NCBI GenBank assembly: GCA_031254195.1
Contig: JAIRUW010000043.1
Coordinates: forward strand, 1 to 61,926
DNA: 61,926 nucleotides
Origin: Oscillospiraceae bacterium
GTDB taxonomy: Bacteria; Bacillota; Clostridia; Oscillospirales; UBA929
Reading direction: 5' to 3'
The translations under genes and the position numbers were made by a program. Below the pieces are notes generated by a model, which ran no database searches, had not been told where the DNA came from, and saw nothing but the letters and a program-made list of their open reading frames with translations. Below are positions 1 through 10,401 of the stretch, piece after piece. Positions within the stretch are counted from its first letter, which is position 1; every line of letters starts with the position of its first letter.

Positions 1-63
1 ATTACCCCTTTACCTTTTTAATATAGTATGCCGGCAAAATCAAACCTTTATACGGGGAGAATT

Positions 64-777
64 ATGCTTTACGCAATCGGGGACCTGCATCTGTCGATGG
101 CCGTCGATAAGCCGATGGACATTTTCGGCGGCGCGTGGGACGGCTATGTGAAAAAAATAGAGGAAGGGCTTTCCGCTCTGACGGCGGACGACACGCTTGT
201 CCTTGCCGGCGACACCTCATGGGGGATGTCGCTCAACGACACGCTGGCGGACTTTCAGTTTTTGGAGCGGTTTCCGTGCAGGAAACTGCTCCTAAAGGGC
301 AACCATGACTATTTTTGGGAGACAGCCGCCAAAATGAAGCGTTTTTTCTCCGATCACGGGCTGCTGTCCTTTGACATTCTGCACAACAACGCGTATCTTT
401 ATGAGGACACCGCCGTCTGCGGGACGCGCGGCTGGTTTTACGAGGAAGAGCGCGGCGGGGAACACGACGTTAAAATGATCAACCGGGAAACGCTGCGGCT
501 TCGCGCGTCGCTGGAAGCGGGGATCAAACTGGGCGGCGAGCTGACTGTGTTTCTGCACTATCCGCCGCTGTATGAGGGCTATCGTTGTGACCCGCTGGTG
601 GATACGATGACGGAATACGGCGTCAAGCGCTGTTATTTCGGGCATCTGCACGGCCGCGCCCGTGCCCGCGCCATTGAGGGGCTGTATAAAGGGATTGCAT
701 ACCATTTGATTTCAGCGGACCATGTGGGGTTTACGCCGGTCGCCGTCGAAACGCCCGCGTTAAGGCCGCTGCTTTGA
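64..777 (+). CDS. Metallophosphoesterase (calcineurin-like)
   Basis: Predicted cytoplasmic phosphohydrolase of 237 aa. The di-metal motifs of the calcineurin-like fold appear in order: GDLHL at the N-terminus, GDTSWG, GNHDY and a C-terminal GHLHG. I chose ATG 64 over the in-frame ATG at 28 because GGGGAGA lies just upstream and the protein then begins directly with the first metal motif strand (MLYAIGD). The substrate cannot be read from sequence. It lies about 120 bp upstream of tig, which has its own promoter, so the two need not be one transcript. The family call is firm; the physiological role is unknown. Confidence 0.88.
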   Translation: MLYAIGDLHLSMAVDKPMDIFGGAWDGYVKKIEEGLSALTADDTLVLAGDTSWGMSLNDTLADFQFLERFPCRKLLLKGNHDYFWETAAKMKRFFSDHGLLSFDILHNNAYLYEDTAVCGTRGWFYEEERGGEHDVKMINRETLRLRASLEAGIKLGGELTVFLHYPPLYEGYRCDPLVDTMTEYGVKRCYFGHLHGRARARAIEGLYKGIAYHLISADHVGFTPVAVETPALRPLL

Positions 778-819
778 CGGTTTGTAAATTTTCTGCGCAA
801 ACCGCCAGAAAAGTAAAAA

Positions 820-848
820 ATGACTGGTATTTCCCTTCGCGATATGAT
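820..848 (+). promoter_or_regulatory. Candidate housekeeping promoter for tig-clpP
   Basis: ATGACT (820-825, 4 of 6 to TTGACA) and TATGAT (843-848, 5 of 6 to TATAAT) are separated by 17 bp. The predicted start of transcription is near 855, about 40 nt before the tig start codon. Confidence 0.5.
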
Positions 849-895
849 ATAGTACATCGGATACAACATAGACTGGAAAGGGTCGTGCGCTGTAA

Positions 896-2323
896 ATGAC
901 GGTCAAAAGTGTGGAAAAGAAAGAAAAAAACCTCGTTGAGATGAAAATCGAGGTGGGCGCGGAGGTATTTACCGCCGCGGTCGATAAAGCGTTCCGCAGG
1001 AGCGCCGCTAAGATGAACGTGCCGGGGTTCCGTAAGGGGAAGGCTCCGCGCAAAATCATCGAGTCGATGTACGGACAGGGCTTCTTCTATCAGGACGCCG
1101 TAAACGATTCGTGGCAGGACGCTTACGATAAAGCTGTCGAAAGCGAAGGGCTGGAGCCGGTCGAACGGCCTGACGTTGAGGTGGAGGAGCTCGGCGCGGA
1201 CGGGTATACCTTTATCGCGCGGGTACATGTCTACCCCGAGGTCGAGATCGGGGAGTACAAGGGGCTTAGCGCCTACGCGCCGCCGGCCGAGGTGACGGAC
1301 GCGGAGATCGGCGCCGAGGTGGAGCGTATGCGCGAGCGCAACGCCAGCCTTGTAACAGCCGAACGGGCCGCGCAAATGGGCGACACCGTTATTCTCGACT
1401 ACGAGGGCTTCCTTGACGGGACGCCGTTTGAGGGCGGCAAGGGCGAGAAACAGACCTTGGAGCTGGGCTCCGGGCGCTTTATCCCTGGCTTTGAGGAGAA
1501 AGTCGCCGGAGGGAAGGCAGGGGACGAGCCGGACATTGACATTACCTTCCCCGAGGACTACCACGCGGAGCATCTGGCGGGCAAGCCCGTTGTATTCAAA
1601 TGCAAGATCCATGAGGTCAAAGAGAAAATACTACCCGAGGCCGACGACGAGTTTGCCAAGGACATCTCTGAATTTGACACGCTGGATGCGTATAAAGAAT
1701 CGGTGCGCGGGCGCATACTTCAAGCTAGGGAGCGCGAGGCCCAAAACGCGTTTGAGAACGCCCTGCTGCAAAAGATTATCCCCACGCTGAAAAGCGACAT
1801 CCCTGAAGCCATGATACAGCAGCAGCTGGACAATATCCTGAGCGATTTCTCCCACAGCCTCCGCCAACGCGGGATGAATGTGCAGCAATACATGCAGATT
1901 ACGGGAACAGACGAAAGCGCCCTGATCGCGCAATTCCGCCCGCAGGCTGAAAACCATACGAAATGCAGCCTGATTTTTGATAAGATCGTTCAGTTGGAGA
2001 ACCTCAAGCTGGACGACGGGGAACTGGACGCCGAGTATAAGCGCCTTGCGGAGATGTATACAATTAAAGAGGACGAAGCGCGGAAGTCGATCCCTGAGAA
2101 ATCATTGACCCATGACCTTTTGGCCCTCAAAGCCTCCAAGCTGATCACCGAAACGGCGGTAAAGCTGGATAAGCCGGAAGAAGCGAAAGAGGAACCGAAG
2201 CCCAAGAAACCCGCTGCCAAAAAGAAAGCGGCGACGGCGGATGCAGGGGAAAAACCAGTAAAGCCCGCGGCCAAAAAGAAACCCGCGCCAAAAGCGGCAA
2301 AAAAACCGGAGGAGGAGAACTAA
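896..2323 (+). CDS. tig: Trigger factor with Lys/Ala/Pro-rich tail
   Basis: Ribosome-associated chaperone and peptidyl-prolyl isomerase, 475 aa. The N-terminal ribosome-binding domain carries the signature GFRKGKAP near residue 45. A FKBP-type PPIase domain follows at about 150-235, then the helical C-terminal chaperone domain to about 430. The last 45 residues or so are unusual: a low-complexity tail of Lys, Ala and Pro with repeated AAKKK units, like histone H1 tails, which ordinary trigger factors of 430-450 aa lack. The stop codon overlaps the clpP start (TAATG), so the two are translationally coupled, the usual tig-clpP-clpX order. Confidence 0.96.
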   Translation: MTVKSVEKKEKNLVEMKIEVGAEVFTAAVDKAFRRSAAKMNVPGFRKGKAPRKIIESMYGQGFFYQDAVNDSWQDAYDKAVESEGLEPVERPDVEVEELGADGYTFIARVHVYPEVEIGEYKGLSAYAPPAEVTDAEIGAEVERMRERNASLVTAERAAQMGDTVILDYEGFLDGTPFEGGKGEKQTLELGSGRFIPGFEEKVAGGKAGDEPDIDITFPEDYHAEHLAGKPVVFKCKIHEVKEKILPEADDEFAKDISEFDTLDAYKESVRGRILQAREREAQNAFENALLQKIIPTLKSDIPEAMIQQQLDNILSDFSHSLRQRGMNVQQYMQITGTDESALIAQFRPQAENHTKCSLIFDKIVQLENLKLDDGELDAEYKRLAEMYTIKEDEARKSIPEKSLTHDLLALKASKLITETAVKLDKPEEAKEEPKPKKPAAKKKAATADAGEKPVKPAAKKKPAPKAAKKPEEEN

Positions 2324-2922
2324 TGGCGTTGGTCCCAATGGTAATCGAGCAAACCAACCGGGGGGAGCGTTCCTACGACATTTATTCCCGGCTGCTCAAC
2401 GACCGGATTGTGTTTTTATCCGATGAGGTCAATGACGTCACGGCTTCGCTGATAGTGGCGCAGCTTCTGTACCTCGAAGCGCAGGACCCTGACAAAGACA
2501 TCAGCTTCTATATCAACTCGCCTGGCGGCTCCATCACAGCCGGTATGGCCATCTTCGACACGATGAACTATATCACCGCCGACGTATCGACCATCTGCGT
2601 CGGTATGGCGGCGTCGATGGGCGCGCTGCTGCTGGCGGCGGGCGCCAAAGGCAAGCGTTACGCGCTGCCCAACTCCGAGATGCTGATTCACCAGCCGTCA
2701 CTGCACGGCGGGTTGCGCGGGCAGGCGACCGACATCATGATCCACGCCGACCATATTATCTACACAAAGGCCAAGTTGAACCGTACCCTGGCCTCCCTCA
2801 CCGGTCAAACAGTAGAGAGGGTTGCCGAAGACACCGAGCGCGACCGCTATATGACGGCGGAAGAGGCGCTGGCATACGGGCTGATTGATAAGGTTTACGA
2901 ACGGCGCTCCAATACGCCGTAG
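2323..2922 (+). CDS. clpP: ATP-dependent Clp protease proteolytic subunit
   Basis: Serine protease of 199 aa that forms the two-ring ClpP barrel fed by ClpX. The catalytic serine is S98 in MAASMGA and the histidine is H123 in LIHQP; the oxyanion-region SPGGS is also present. Length is normal for the family. Its start overlaps the tig stop by one base, and clpX follows after 84 bp, so substrate unfolding and proteolysis partners are encoded together. Confidence 0.98.
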   Translation: MALVPMVIEQTNRGERSYDIYSRLLNDRIVFLSDEVNDVTASLIVAQLLYLEAQDPDKDISFYINSPGGSITAGMAIFDTMNYITADVSTICVGMAASMGALLLAAGAKGKRYALPNSEMLIHQPSLHGGLRGQATDIMIHADHIIYTKAKLNRTLASLTGQTVERVAEDTERDRYMTAEEALAYGLIDKVYERRSNTP

Positions 2923-3006
2923 GCGCAAAGCGCCGGTGTGCTTTTATCTCCGCGACGCTCATTACTCTATCAAATAAGCAGTAGCATCTGCTGAAAGGAT
3001 CGTACC

Positions 3007-4308
3007 ATGCCAAGAGACGACCGCAAATATGTACGCTGCAATTTTTGCGGCAAGCATCAAGACCAGGTGCGTCGGCTGATCGCCGGCCCTAGCGCCTGCA
3101 TATGCAACGAATGCGTACAGCTCTGTCTGACCATCCTCGACGATGGGGTGGACTATAACCGGACGCCGGCGATCGCGCAGGCCGACACGCTCAAACGGCC
3201 GCACGAGATACGCGCTCTGCTCGACGAATACATCATCGGGCAGGAGGACGCCAAGATCGCCCTTTCGGTCGCCGTGTACAACCACTACAAGCGCATCTTC
3301 TGCGCCGACGGCGACGACGGCGTGGAGCTGCAAAAGAGCAATATATTGATGCTGGGGCCGACGGGCTGCGGCAAGACATATTTTGCCTCGACGCTGGCAA
3401 AGATCCTCAACGTACCGTTTGCCATTGCCGACGCCACGACGCTGACCGAGGCGGGGTATGTGGGCGAGGATGTGGAGAATATCCTCCTCCGTTTGATTCA
3501 GGCCGCCGACCACGACATCGAGCGCGCTGAGCGCGGTATCATTTATATCGACGAGATGGACAAGATCGCCAGAAAGAGCGAGAATGTCTCCATCACGCGC
3601 GATGTGTCGGGCGAGGGCGTCCAGCAGGCGCTGCTGAAGATTTTAGAGGGCACCGTCGCCAACGTGCCGCCCACCGGCGGGCGCAAGCACCCGCATCAGG
3701 ACTTCCTCCAAATCAATACGGCCAATATCCTCTTCATCTGCGGCGGGGCTTTCGACGGTATCGAAAACATCGTTGAAAACCGTATGGGCAAACGCACGAT
3801 GGGCTTTTCCGGCTTGGTCGAGAGCAAGAAGACCAAAGACCTTACCGCCGTGTTGCGCGAGGTGACCCCGCATGACCTACTCAAATACGGTATCATCCCC
3901 GAGCTGGTGGGCCGCCTGCCCATTATCGCACCGCTGGGGCAGTTGACCCGCGAGGAGCTGGTGATGATCCTGACCGAGCCGAAGAACTCGCTGGTCAAGC
4001 AGTATAAGAAGCTCTTTGAGATGGACAACGTGGAGCTGGCGTTTGAGGACGAGGCTTTGGACGAGGTCGCCGAGCTGGCGGTAGAGCGCGGCATCGGCGC
4101 GCGCGGCCTTCGGGCCGTTATCGAGTCGGTAATGACCAACATCATGTACTCCATCCCGATGGACCCGTCGATCGAGCGGGTGGTCATCACGCGCGATACC
4201 ATCAAAGAGAAGGTCGAGCCTGAACTGACGCGCAACCCGGAGATACAGGCGCGGGTCATGTCGGTCAATGCCGCCGCCATCAAACCAAAAAGTAAAAAGA
4301 TTTCATAA
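3007..4308 (+). CDS. clpX: ATP-dependent Clp protease ATP-binding subunit ClpX
   Basis: AAA+ unfoldase of 433 aa delivering substrates to ClpP. The N-terminal C4 zinc-binding domain is intact (CNFC and CICNEC within the first 40 residues). Walker A is GPTGCGKT, Walker B is IYIDEMDKI, and the ClpP-docking tripeptide lies in the segment with MGFSG near residue 265. A GAAAGGA ribosome-binding site sits 8 nt before ATG 3007. The upstream 84-bp gap holds only a weak 5-bp stem (2923-2935) with no T-tract, so I call no terminator there. Confidence 0.98.
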   Translation: MPRDDRKYVRCNFCGKHQDQVRRLIAGPSACICNECVQLCLTILDDGVDYNRTPAIAQADTLKRPHEIRALLDEYIIGQEDAKIALSVAVYNHYKRIFCADGDDGVELQKSNILMLGPTGCGKTYFASTLAKILNVPFAIADATTLTEAGYVGEDVENILLRLIQAADHDIERAERGIIYIDEMDKIARKSENVSITRDVSGEGVQQALLKILEGTVANVPPTGGRKHPHQDFLQINTANILFICGGAFDGIENIVENRMGKRTMGFSGLVESKKTKDLTAVLREVTPHDLLKYGIIPELVGRLPIIAPLGQLTREELVMILTEPKNSLVKQYKKLFEMDNVELAFEDEALDEVAELAVERGIGARGLRAVIESVMTNIMYSIPMDPSIERVVITRDTIKEKVEPELTRNPEIQARVMSVNAAAIKPKSKKIS

Positions 4309-4322
4309 ATCGGAGCTTTCAA

Positions 4323-6614
4323 ATGATACGCTTGCCAATGATTGCCTTGCGCGGACTGACGGTCTTTCCCGAAATGTATATCCACTTCGACATCGGCCGC
4401 CACAAATCGGTGCGGGCGTTGGAGGAAGCGCTCCGCGGCGATCAGTCGGTGTTTTTGGTGGCGCAGAAGGATATGCGCGACAACGACCCCGGCATTAACG
4501 ACGTCTACCGCGTCGGCACCGTTTCCGTCCTGCGCCAGATCATCCGTCTGCCGGGCGACAACATTCGCGTACTGGTGGAGGGGCGGCAAAGGGCGGCGCT
4601 GAAAGCCGTTGTGGAGGAAGACCCGTTCTGCGTCGCAGAGGTGGAGCCGCTGAAGGAGTCGAAACGCTCGACGATGCGGCTGGAAGCGCTGATCCGCGAG
4701 GTCAAGAATAAATTTGAAGACTACAGCGCCCTGATGTCAAGGCTTTCGCCGGAGGTGCTGATCAATGTTCAGGCCGCCGAGAGCGCGGGGTATCTAGCCG
4801 ACTATATCACCCAGCACATCCCGGTCAAGCCGCCGGAGAAGCAATCGGTGCTGGAGGCGATACACCCGGCTAAACGGCTGGAGCGCCTGTACGGTATCTT
4901 GGCGCACGAGGTGGAGATCCTCTCCATCGAAAGCGATCTGCACGACCGTTTGCGCGACCGCCTTGTCAAAAATCAAAAGGACTATTACCTGCGCGAACAG
5001 CTCAAAGCCATCAAAAGCGAACTGGGCGACGGCGGCGAGGATGAAGCCGGGGCCTATGAGGGTAAGATTGACGAATTGAAGCTGCCGGAGGAGACGGCGG
5101 AAAAGCTGAAGAAGGAAGCCCTGCGCCTTTCGAGACAGCCGGGCGAGTCGCACGAAGCGGCATTGATCCGCACCTACCTCGATACCTGCCTGTCGCTGCC
5201 TTGGAACACCGCGACCAAGGACCGCCTTGATGTGAAAGCGGCGCGGCGCATTCTGGATAAAGACCATCACGGGCTGGACAAGGTCAAGGAGCGCATTTTA
5301 GAGTATTTGGCTGTCAAGAAGCTCGCGCCGGGGCTGAAAGGGCAGATTCTCTGCCTTGTCGGGCCGCCGGGCGTCGGCAAGACCTCCGTCGCCATCTCCA
5401 TGGCACGGGCGATGGGGCGCAAGCTGGCGCGGCTTTCATTGGGCGGCGTCCGCGACGAAGCCGACATACGCGGTCACCGCAAAACATACATCGGCGCGAT
5501 GCCGGGGCGCATCATCAACGCCGTCCGGCAGGCGGGCAGCAACAACGCGTTAGTTTTATTAGACGAAGTGGACAAGCTGGGCGCGGACAGCCGGGGCGAC
5601 CCGTCGGCGGCGCTGCTTGAGGTGCTTGACCCCGAACAAAACGCCACATTCCGCGACCATTATCTTGAGATTCCGTTTGATTTGTCGGAGATTTTGTTCA
5701 TTACAACGGCGAATACGACCTCGACCATCCCGCGCCCGCTGCTGGACAGGATGGAGGTCATTGAGCTTTCCAGCTATACCGACGAGGAAAAGCTCCGCAT
5801 CGCCAAAAGCCACCTGATACCAAAGCAGATGGAAAAGCATGGCGTGGGGAAGGATATGCTGTCGTTTTCCGCCGGGGGGCTGCGCGACATGATCGCGGGG
5901 TACACCCGCGAGGCGGGGGTGCGCATTTTGGAGCGCGAAATCGCCGCCGTATGCCGCAAGACGGCCATGCGCTTTGCCGAGGGGGAACCGCAAAAGGTCA
6001 CGCTGACGGCAAAAAATCTCCCAGAGTTTCTGGGTGTGCGCAAATACAGGCTGGAACGGCTGCCGGGCGAACCGGAGATCGGGCTGGCCCGCGGGCTGGC
6101 ATGGACGCCATTCGGCGGCGAGGTGCTGGAAGTCGAGGCGGGCGTCTCCGAGGGCAGCGGCAAGATAGAGTTGACAGGCAATTTGGGCGATATTATGAAG
6201 GAATCGGCTAAGGCGGCGATCACTTGCATTCGCGGCCAGTGCGATGAATGGGGCATAGACAAAGAGTTTCATAAAAACCGGGACATCCATATCCACTGCC
6301 CGGAGGGGGCCATTCCCAAAGACGGGCCGTCGGCGGGCATTACCATGACGGTGGCTATGTTGTCGGCATTGACCGGCAGACCGGCGCGGCGCGATGTGGC
6401 TATGACGGGAGAAATCACGCTGCGGGGGCGTGTCCTGCCAATCGGCGGGTTGAAGGAAAAAACAATGGCGGCATTCCGCGCGGGGATACACACCGTCATC
6501 ATTCCGGCGGAAAACGAGCGCAACCTCGAAGACATAGACCCGGCGGTGCGCGGGGCGTTGCGGTTCATCTTAGCCGACAGCATCGGGACGGTTTTGAAAG
6601 AGACTATTTTATGA
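4323..6614 (+). CDS. lon: ATP-dependent protease La (Lon)
   Basis: Soluble LonA-type protease of 763 aa that degrades misfolded and regulatory proteins. Order of domains: N-terminal substrate-binding region, coiled coil near 190-250, AAA+ module (Walker A GPPGVGKTS, Walker B LVLLDEVDKL) and C-terminal protease domain. The catalytic serine lies in PKDGPSAG and the lysine in the following helix near GGLKEKT, completing the Ser-Lys dyad. It starts 15 bp after clpX and its stop overlaps engB (ATGA), so it belongs to the same proteostasis operon. Confidence 0.97.
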   Translation: MIRLPMIALRGLTVFPEMYIHFDIGRHKSVRALEEALRGDQSVFLVAQKDMRDNDPGINDVYRVGTVSVLRQIIRLPGDNIRVLVEGRQRAALKAVVEEDPFCVAEVEPLKESKRSTMRLEALIREVKNKFEDYSALMSRLSPEVLINVQAAESAGYLADYITQHIPVKPPEKQSVLEAIHPAKRLERLYGILAHEVEILSIESDLHDRLRDRLVKNQKDYYLREQLKAIKSELGDGGEDEAGAYEGKIDELKLPEETAEKLKKEALRLSRQPGESHEAALIRTYLDTCLSLPWNTATKDRLDVKAARRILDKDHHGLDKVKERILEYLAVKKLAPGLKGQILCLVGPPGVGKTSVAISMARAMGRKLARLSLGGVRDEADIRGHRKTYIGAMPGRIINAVRQAGSNNALVLLDEVDKLGADSRGDPSAALLEVLDPEQNATFRDHYLEIPFDLSEILFITTANTTSTIPRPLLDRMEVIELSSYTDEEKLRIAKSHLIPKQMEKHGVGKDMLSFSAGGLRDMIAGYTREAGVRILEREIAAVCRKTAMRFAEGEPQKVTLTAKNLPEFLGVRKYRLERLPGEPEIGLARGLAWTPFGGEVLEVEAGVSEGSGKIELTGNLGDIMKESAKAAITCIRGQCDEWGIDKEFHKNRDIHIHCPEGAIPKDGPSAGITMTVAMLSALTGRPARRDVAMTGEITLRGRVLPIGGLKEKTMAAFRAGIHTVIIPAENERNLEDIDPAVRGALRFILADSIGTVLKETIL

Positions 6615-7189
6615 AATCGGCGGAGTTTATCCTTTCGGCGGCAAGGGAAGACCAGTTTATCCGCGACAGGAAGAAGACGGTGGTATTCGCCGGCCGTTCC
6701 AATGTTGGCAAGAGTTCGGTCATCAATCTGCTCACAGGACGCAAAAATCTCGCTAAAATAGGCAATACGCCCGGAAAGACGGCGCATGTCAATTACTTTC
6801 TGATAGAAGGCAGCTATTATTTCGCCGACCTGCCCGGCTACGGTTACGCGAAGGTATCCCACGCCGAAAAACTGCGCTGGGCGGCGTTGCTGGAAGCGTT
6901 TTTCTCCCGCCCGTCGGGCATTACGCTGGGCGTACTGGTCACAGACGCGCGGCATAAACCGACCGCCTTGGACATTCAGATGGCAGGAGTATTCCGGCAG
7001 GCGGGGACGCCGTTCATCACACTGGCGAATAAATCTGACAAGCTCAAGCCTTCACAGCTGTCGAGCGCGTTAAAACTGATACAGGAGACACTTGCCCTGG
7101 AATCCGTCATCCCGCTCTCCTCGGTGACAGGCATGGGCAAACAGGAGGTTCTGCATGAGCTTGGTATCCGGTTGTCTGGGGATCAATAG
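6611..7189 (+). CDS. engB: Ribosome biogenesis GTP-binding protein EngB/YsxC
   Basis: GTPase of 192 aa needed for late 50S subunit assembly. G1 is GRSNVGKSS, G3 is DLPGYGYAK and G4 is NKSDK, all in expected spacing; the last motif, SSVTG, is G5-like. It overlaps lon by 4 bp. The lon-ysxC pair is conserved across Firmicutes. Length matches the family. Confidence 0.97.
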   Translation: MKSAEFILSAAREDQFIRDRKKTVVFAGRSNVGKSSVINLLTGRKNLAKIGNTPGKTAHVNYFLIEGSYYFADLPGYGYAKVSHAEKLRWAALLEAFFSRPSGITLGVLVTDARHKPTALDIQMAGVFRQAGTPFITLANKSDKLKPSQLSSALKLIQETLALESVIPLSSVTGMGKQEVLHELGIRLSGDQ

Positions 7190-8453
7190 CGCCGGCCGCT
7201 TAACCATCGGCGGCGTTGACGTAACGGAGCTGGCCAAAGAGTTTGAAACGCCGCTCTATATTATGGACGAAGGCCAAATCCGACAAAACTGCCGCGCCTT
7301 TTCCGAGGCGATGGCGGCGTCTTACCCGGGGAACTGGGCGGTTGCGTACGCGAGCAAGGCGTTCGCCTGCAAGCATATGTACCGTGTCATACAGGAAGAA
7401 GACATGCTGACCGACGTGGCGTCGGGCGGGGAGCTGTTTACCGCGCTGGGAGGCGGATTGCCGCCGGAGAGCATCATTTTCCACGGAAACAACAAGACAG
7501 ATGAAGAACTGCGCTATGCCGTCAAAACCGGGATACGGCGCGTCGTCGCCAACGGGACGGAGGAATTGCGGCGTATATCCCGCATCGCGGGGGAATCGGG
7601 GAGGACGGTAAGCGTATCCCTCCGCCTTTCGCCCGGCATAGAGCCGGACACCTTTTCCGCCGTCCAAACAGGACAGCTTGACAGTAAATTCGGCATACCC
7701 ATTGAAACCGGAGACGCGATGGAAGCCGTGAGGCTGGCCCTGTCGCTGGACGGCGTTGAACTGCAAGGCATCCATTGCCACATCGGGTCGCAGATTTTTG
7801 ACACGCGGCCTTTTACGATGACTGCGGAGGTCATGGTGTCGTTCATGGCGAAGGTACGGGACGAATTATCATTCAGCCTCAAAGAGCTAAACCTCGGCGG
7901 CGGGTATGCCGTGCGTTATTTACCTGATCAAGAGGTTCTGTCTATTTCCGATTATGTCGGCGCGATTACCAAAACCGTACAGGACACGGCTAAGCGGCAC
8001 GGTTTGCCGTTGCCGGAACTGGTTATCGAGCCGGGACGGGCCATAGTTGCCGACGCGGGCATCACCGTCTATACGGTGGGCAGCGTCAAGGAGATCCTAG
8101 GCGTGCGCACCTATCTGTCGGTGGACGGCGGCATGACCGACAACCCGCGCTACATGCTGTACGGCGCGGAATACGACATACTACTGCCCGCGCGGGCGTT
8201 AGAATCAAAGACACAGACTGTTACGCTGGCCGGGCGCTGCTGCGAAAACGAGCTGCTGGGTGTGGATATGCCCATACAGCCTGTCAAGGCAGGCGACCTG
8301 CTGGCCGTCCTCAACACCGGCGCGTACAACTACTCGATGGCGTCGAACTACAACCGCGTACCCCGCCCGCCGGTGGTGATGGTACGCGAAGGCAAACCCT
8401 TTCTCGCGGTGCGCCGCGAGACATGGGACGATGTGGCTAGGCTGGATAACTGA
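7155..8453 (+). CDS. lysA: Diaminopimelate decarboxylase
   Basis: PLP enzyme of 432 aa converting meso-diaminopimelate to lysine, the last step of lysine synthesis. The PLP lysine is K68 in YASKAF. The glycine-rich phosphate-binding loop (NLGGGYAV) and the C-terminal CENELL substrate segment are present. The start overlaps the end of engB by 35 bp; AGGAGG at 7143-7148 sits 6 nt before ATG 7155, which fixes it despite the long overlap. Confidence 0.96.
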   Translation: MSLVSGCLGINSAGRLTIGGVDVTELAKEFETPLYIMDEGQIRQNCRAFSEAMAASYPGNWAVAYASKAFACKHMYRVIQEEDMLTDVASGGELFTALGGGLPPESIIFHGNNKTDEELRYAVKTGIRRVVANGTEELRRISRIAGESGRTVSVSLRLSPGIEPDTFSAVQTGQLDSKFGIPIETGDAMEAVRLALSLDGVELQGIHCHIGSQIFDTRPFTMTAEVMVSFMAKVRDELSFSLKELNLGGGYAVRYLPDQEVLSISDYVGAITKTVQDTAKRHGLPLPELVIEPGRAIVADAGITVYTVGSVKEILGVRTYLSVDGGMTDNPRYMLYGAEYDILLPARALESKTQTVTLAGRCCENELLGVDMPIQPVKAGDLLAVLNTGAYNYSMASNYNRVPRPPVVMVREGKPFLAVRRETWDDVARLDN

Positions 8454-8468
8454 GCGGGGAGAGGTACA

Positions 8469-9131
8469 ATGCTATTACGAATGTACGGCAGTATGGGCAA
8501 CATGCCCTTTCAAAATGTTGTCATCCTTGTGATCACAACCGTCTTAGCGGTCATGGTCTGCATGGTCATACACGAGCTTTGCCACGGGTTCGCCGCGTAC
8601 GCTCTGGGCGACCCCACGGCAAAACGGATGGGGAGGCTGACGCTCAACCCTGTTCGCCATATCGACCCCATCGGGGGGCTGATGCTGTTGTTTGTGGGGT
8701 TCGGCTGGGCCAAGCCGGTGCAGGTAGACCCGCGGTATTTTGACAAACCCAAGCGGGATATGGCGCTGGTGGCACTGGCAGGGCCGTTTTCCAATTTTAT
8801 TCTGGCTTTCCTTACTATGGGGCTGTGGGTGAACACATACGTCTGGGCTCTGCGCGGCGGTACCCCCGGCTATATTTTATCCTCCTTCTTAGAATCGCTG
8901 ATTATCTTAAACCTTGGCTTAGGTATCTTTAACCTTCTTCCCATTCCGCCTCTCGACGGCTCTAAGGTACTGGCTACCTTTTTGCCCGACCGCTTCTACT
9001 GGAGATGGATGCAAGTCGAGCGTTATGGGATGTTTATCCTCCTCTTTTTGATGATAACCGGTTCTTTATCGGGTTTTCTGAATAATTTTATTAATGGCCT
9101 TTTCAACCTGATGGTAGGGGTATGGACATGA
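8469..9131 (+). CDS. M50-family site-2 protease, integral membrane
   Basis: Membrane zinc metalloprotease of 220 aa. The zinc motif HELCH lies at residues 35-39 in the first hydrophobic segment, and the second metal motif is NLLPIPPLDG near residue 160. There are about five membrane segments. This YwhC-like group regularly precedes scpAB in Firmicutes; its substrate is not known. The ribosome-binding site is GGGGAGAGG directly before ATG 8469. The end overlaps scpA by 10 bp. Confidence 0.92.
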   Translation: MLLRMYGSMGNMPFQNVVILVITTVLAVMVCMVIHELCHGFAAYALGDPTAKRMGRLTLNPVRHIDPIGGLMLLFVGFGWAKPVQVDPRYFDKPKRDMALVALAGPFSNFILAFLTMGLWVNTYVWALRGGTPGYILSSFLESLIILNLGLGIFNLLPIPPLDGSKVLATFLPDRFYWRWMQVERYGMFILLFLMITGSLSGFLNNFINGLFNLMVGVWT

Positions 9132-9895
9132 CCGCGGAGGGGACGCTTACCTTCCGGCTGGAAAAGGTGCTACAAGCCCCGCAGGAGGTCATGGAGGATT
9201 TTGAAGGACCGCTCGACCTCATTTTGATTTTGCTCGGCAGGAACAAGATTGCCATTGAGGATTTGCAGATTACGCTGCTGTGCAATCAGTTTACAGCATG
9301 GATTGAAATGCGGCGGGAACTGGACATGGAGGTTGCCAGCGAGTTCATCGCCATGGCTTCGCATTTGGTCTACCTCAAGAGCAAAAGCCTTGTCGCCACA
9401 GGGGAAGAGGACGCGGAGATCGACCTGCTCAAGAAAGCGCTGGAAGAACGGCTGGCGCTGGAGGAACGGCAAAAAATGGAGGTCATCCGTGACTTTTTGA
9501 GCGGGCGGGCCGAGCTATACCGCCAGCTGCTGACAAAACCGCCTGAACCGTCCGCCCCGGTTTCCGGTTATATCCATACCCATGAGACGGACGTTCTGGC
9601 CGACGCGATAGCCCGTTTGTGTGAACGGTTTGAGCGCAAACAGCCCCCGTCTGTGTCTGTCTTTACCGGAATCGTGGGGCGGGAGCCGTATCCGGTACGC
9701 TCTATGATCGGACTCGTGCGGGAGCGGCTGGCAAGACAGGGCCGGTGTGTGCTGGATGATCTAATCCTGTCGGCGGAGAACCGCTCGGCGGTGGTAGCCG
9801 CTTTTCTGGCCATATTGGAGATGTGCCGCAACGGGGAAATCGATTTGGTAGACGAGGGTGGGGAATGGATCATACAACAATCGAAGCCGCTATAG
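9122..9895 (+). CDS. scpA: Segregation and condensation protein A
   Basis: Kleisin subunit of the bacterial SMC condensin, 257 aa. The hallmark FEGPLDLIL near residues 24-32 is followed by the N-terminal helical SMC-neck-binding region; the C-terminal winged helix (about 180-250) binds the SMC cap. It works with ScpB and Smc in chromosome segregation. The first 20 residues before the core motif are a little longer than usual. It overlaps scpB by about 30 bp. Confidence 0.95.
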   Translation: MDMTAEGTLTFRLEKVLQAPQEVMEDFEGPLDLILILLGRNKIAIEDLQITLLCNQFTAWIEMRRELDMEVASEFIAMASHLVYLKSKSLVATGEEDAEIDLLKKALEERLALEERQKMEVIRDFLSGRAELYRQLLTKPPEPSAPVSGYIHTHETDVLADAIARLCERFERKQPPSVSVFTGIVGREPYPVRSMIGLVRERLARQGRCVLDDLILSAENRSAVVAAFLAILEMCRNGEIDLVDEGGEWIIQQSKPL

Positions 9896-10395
9896 AGGGC
9901 ATCCTGTTCGCTTCGGGCGAGCCGGTGACGATCGCCCGCCTCGCAGCCGCGCTCGATACCGGCCCGCGTGAGATCGAGGAAGCCGCCGAGGCCCTTTCAG
10001 GCCGTTACCGCTTTGAGCGGCGCGGGTTCCGCCTTGTTAGGCTGGACAAGTCTTTACAGATGACGACTGCGCCGGAGCTGGCCGACCTGATCCGCAAAAC
10101 GCTGGAGGAGCGCAAGCCGCCGCCGATGAGCCGTGCCGCGCTGGAGGTGCTGAGCCTCGCCGCCTACTATCAGCCGGTCACACGGGCGCAGATCGAACGG
10201 GCAAGGGGTGTGGAAAGCGGCGCGACACTGGCGGGGCTGGTGGACAAGGGACTGCTTGCCGAAGCCGGGCGGCTGGATGTACCGGGCCGGCCGATACAAT
10301 ATAAAACGACGCCCGCGTTTTTGAGGGCGTTCGGGCTGACCAGTTTGGACGAGCTGCCCGATACGGAATTGGATGGACAGCTGACGATGGAGTGA
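9865..10395 (+). CDS. scpB: Segregation and condensation protein B
   Basis: Winged-helix partner of ScpA in the SMC complex, 176 aa. The N-terminus IEAAIEGILFASGEP is typical, and tandem winged-helix domains follow, with the conserved ALEVLSLAAYYQPVTR segment near residue 95. An upstream in-frame ATG (9823) lies inside scpA. ATG 9865 follows GAGGGTGGGG and gives the normal family N-terminus, so I place the start there. Confidence 0.94.
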   Translation: MDHTTIEAAIEGILFASGEPVTIARLAAALDTGPREIEEAAEALSGRYRFERRGFRLVRLDKSLQMTTAPELADLIRKTLEERKPPPMSRAALEVLSLAAYYQPVTRAQIERARGVESGATLAGLVDKGLLAEAGRLDVPGRPIQYKTTPAFLRAFGLTSLDELPDTELDGQLTME

Positions 10396-10401
10396 TAGAA
10401 C

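Noticed and set aside
731..1612. Long minus-strand open frame opposite tig
   Set aside because: It lies antisense to a clear trigger factor, has no family resemblance and mirrors GC-rich codon bias.
2923..2935. Stem between clpP and clpX
   Set aside because: Only 5 bp and no T-tract; too weak for a terminator.
3696..4589. Minus-strand frame of about 300 codons opposite clpX and lon
   Set aside because: Composition-driven shadow of two certain genes; no motif or ribosome-binding site.
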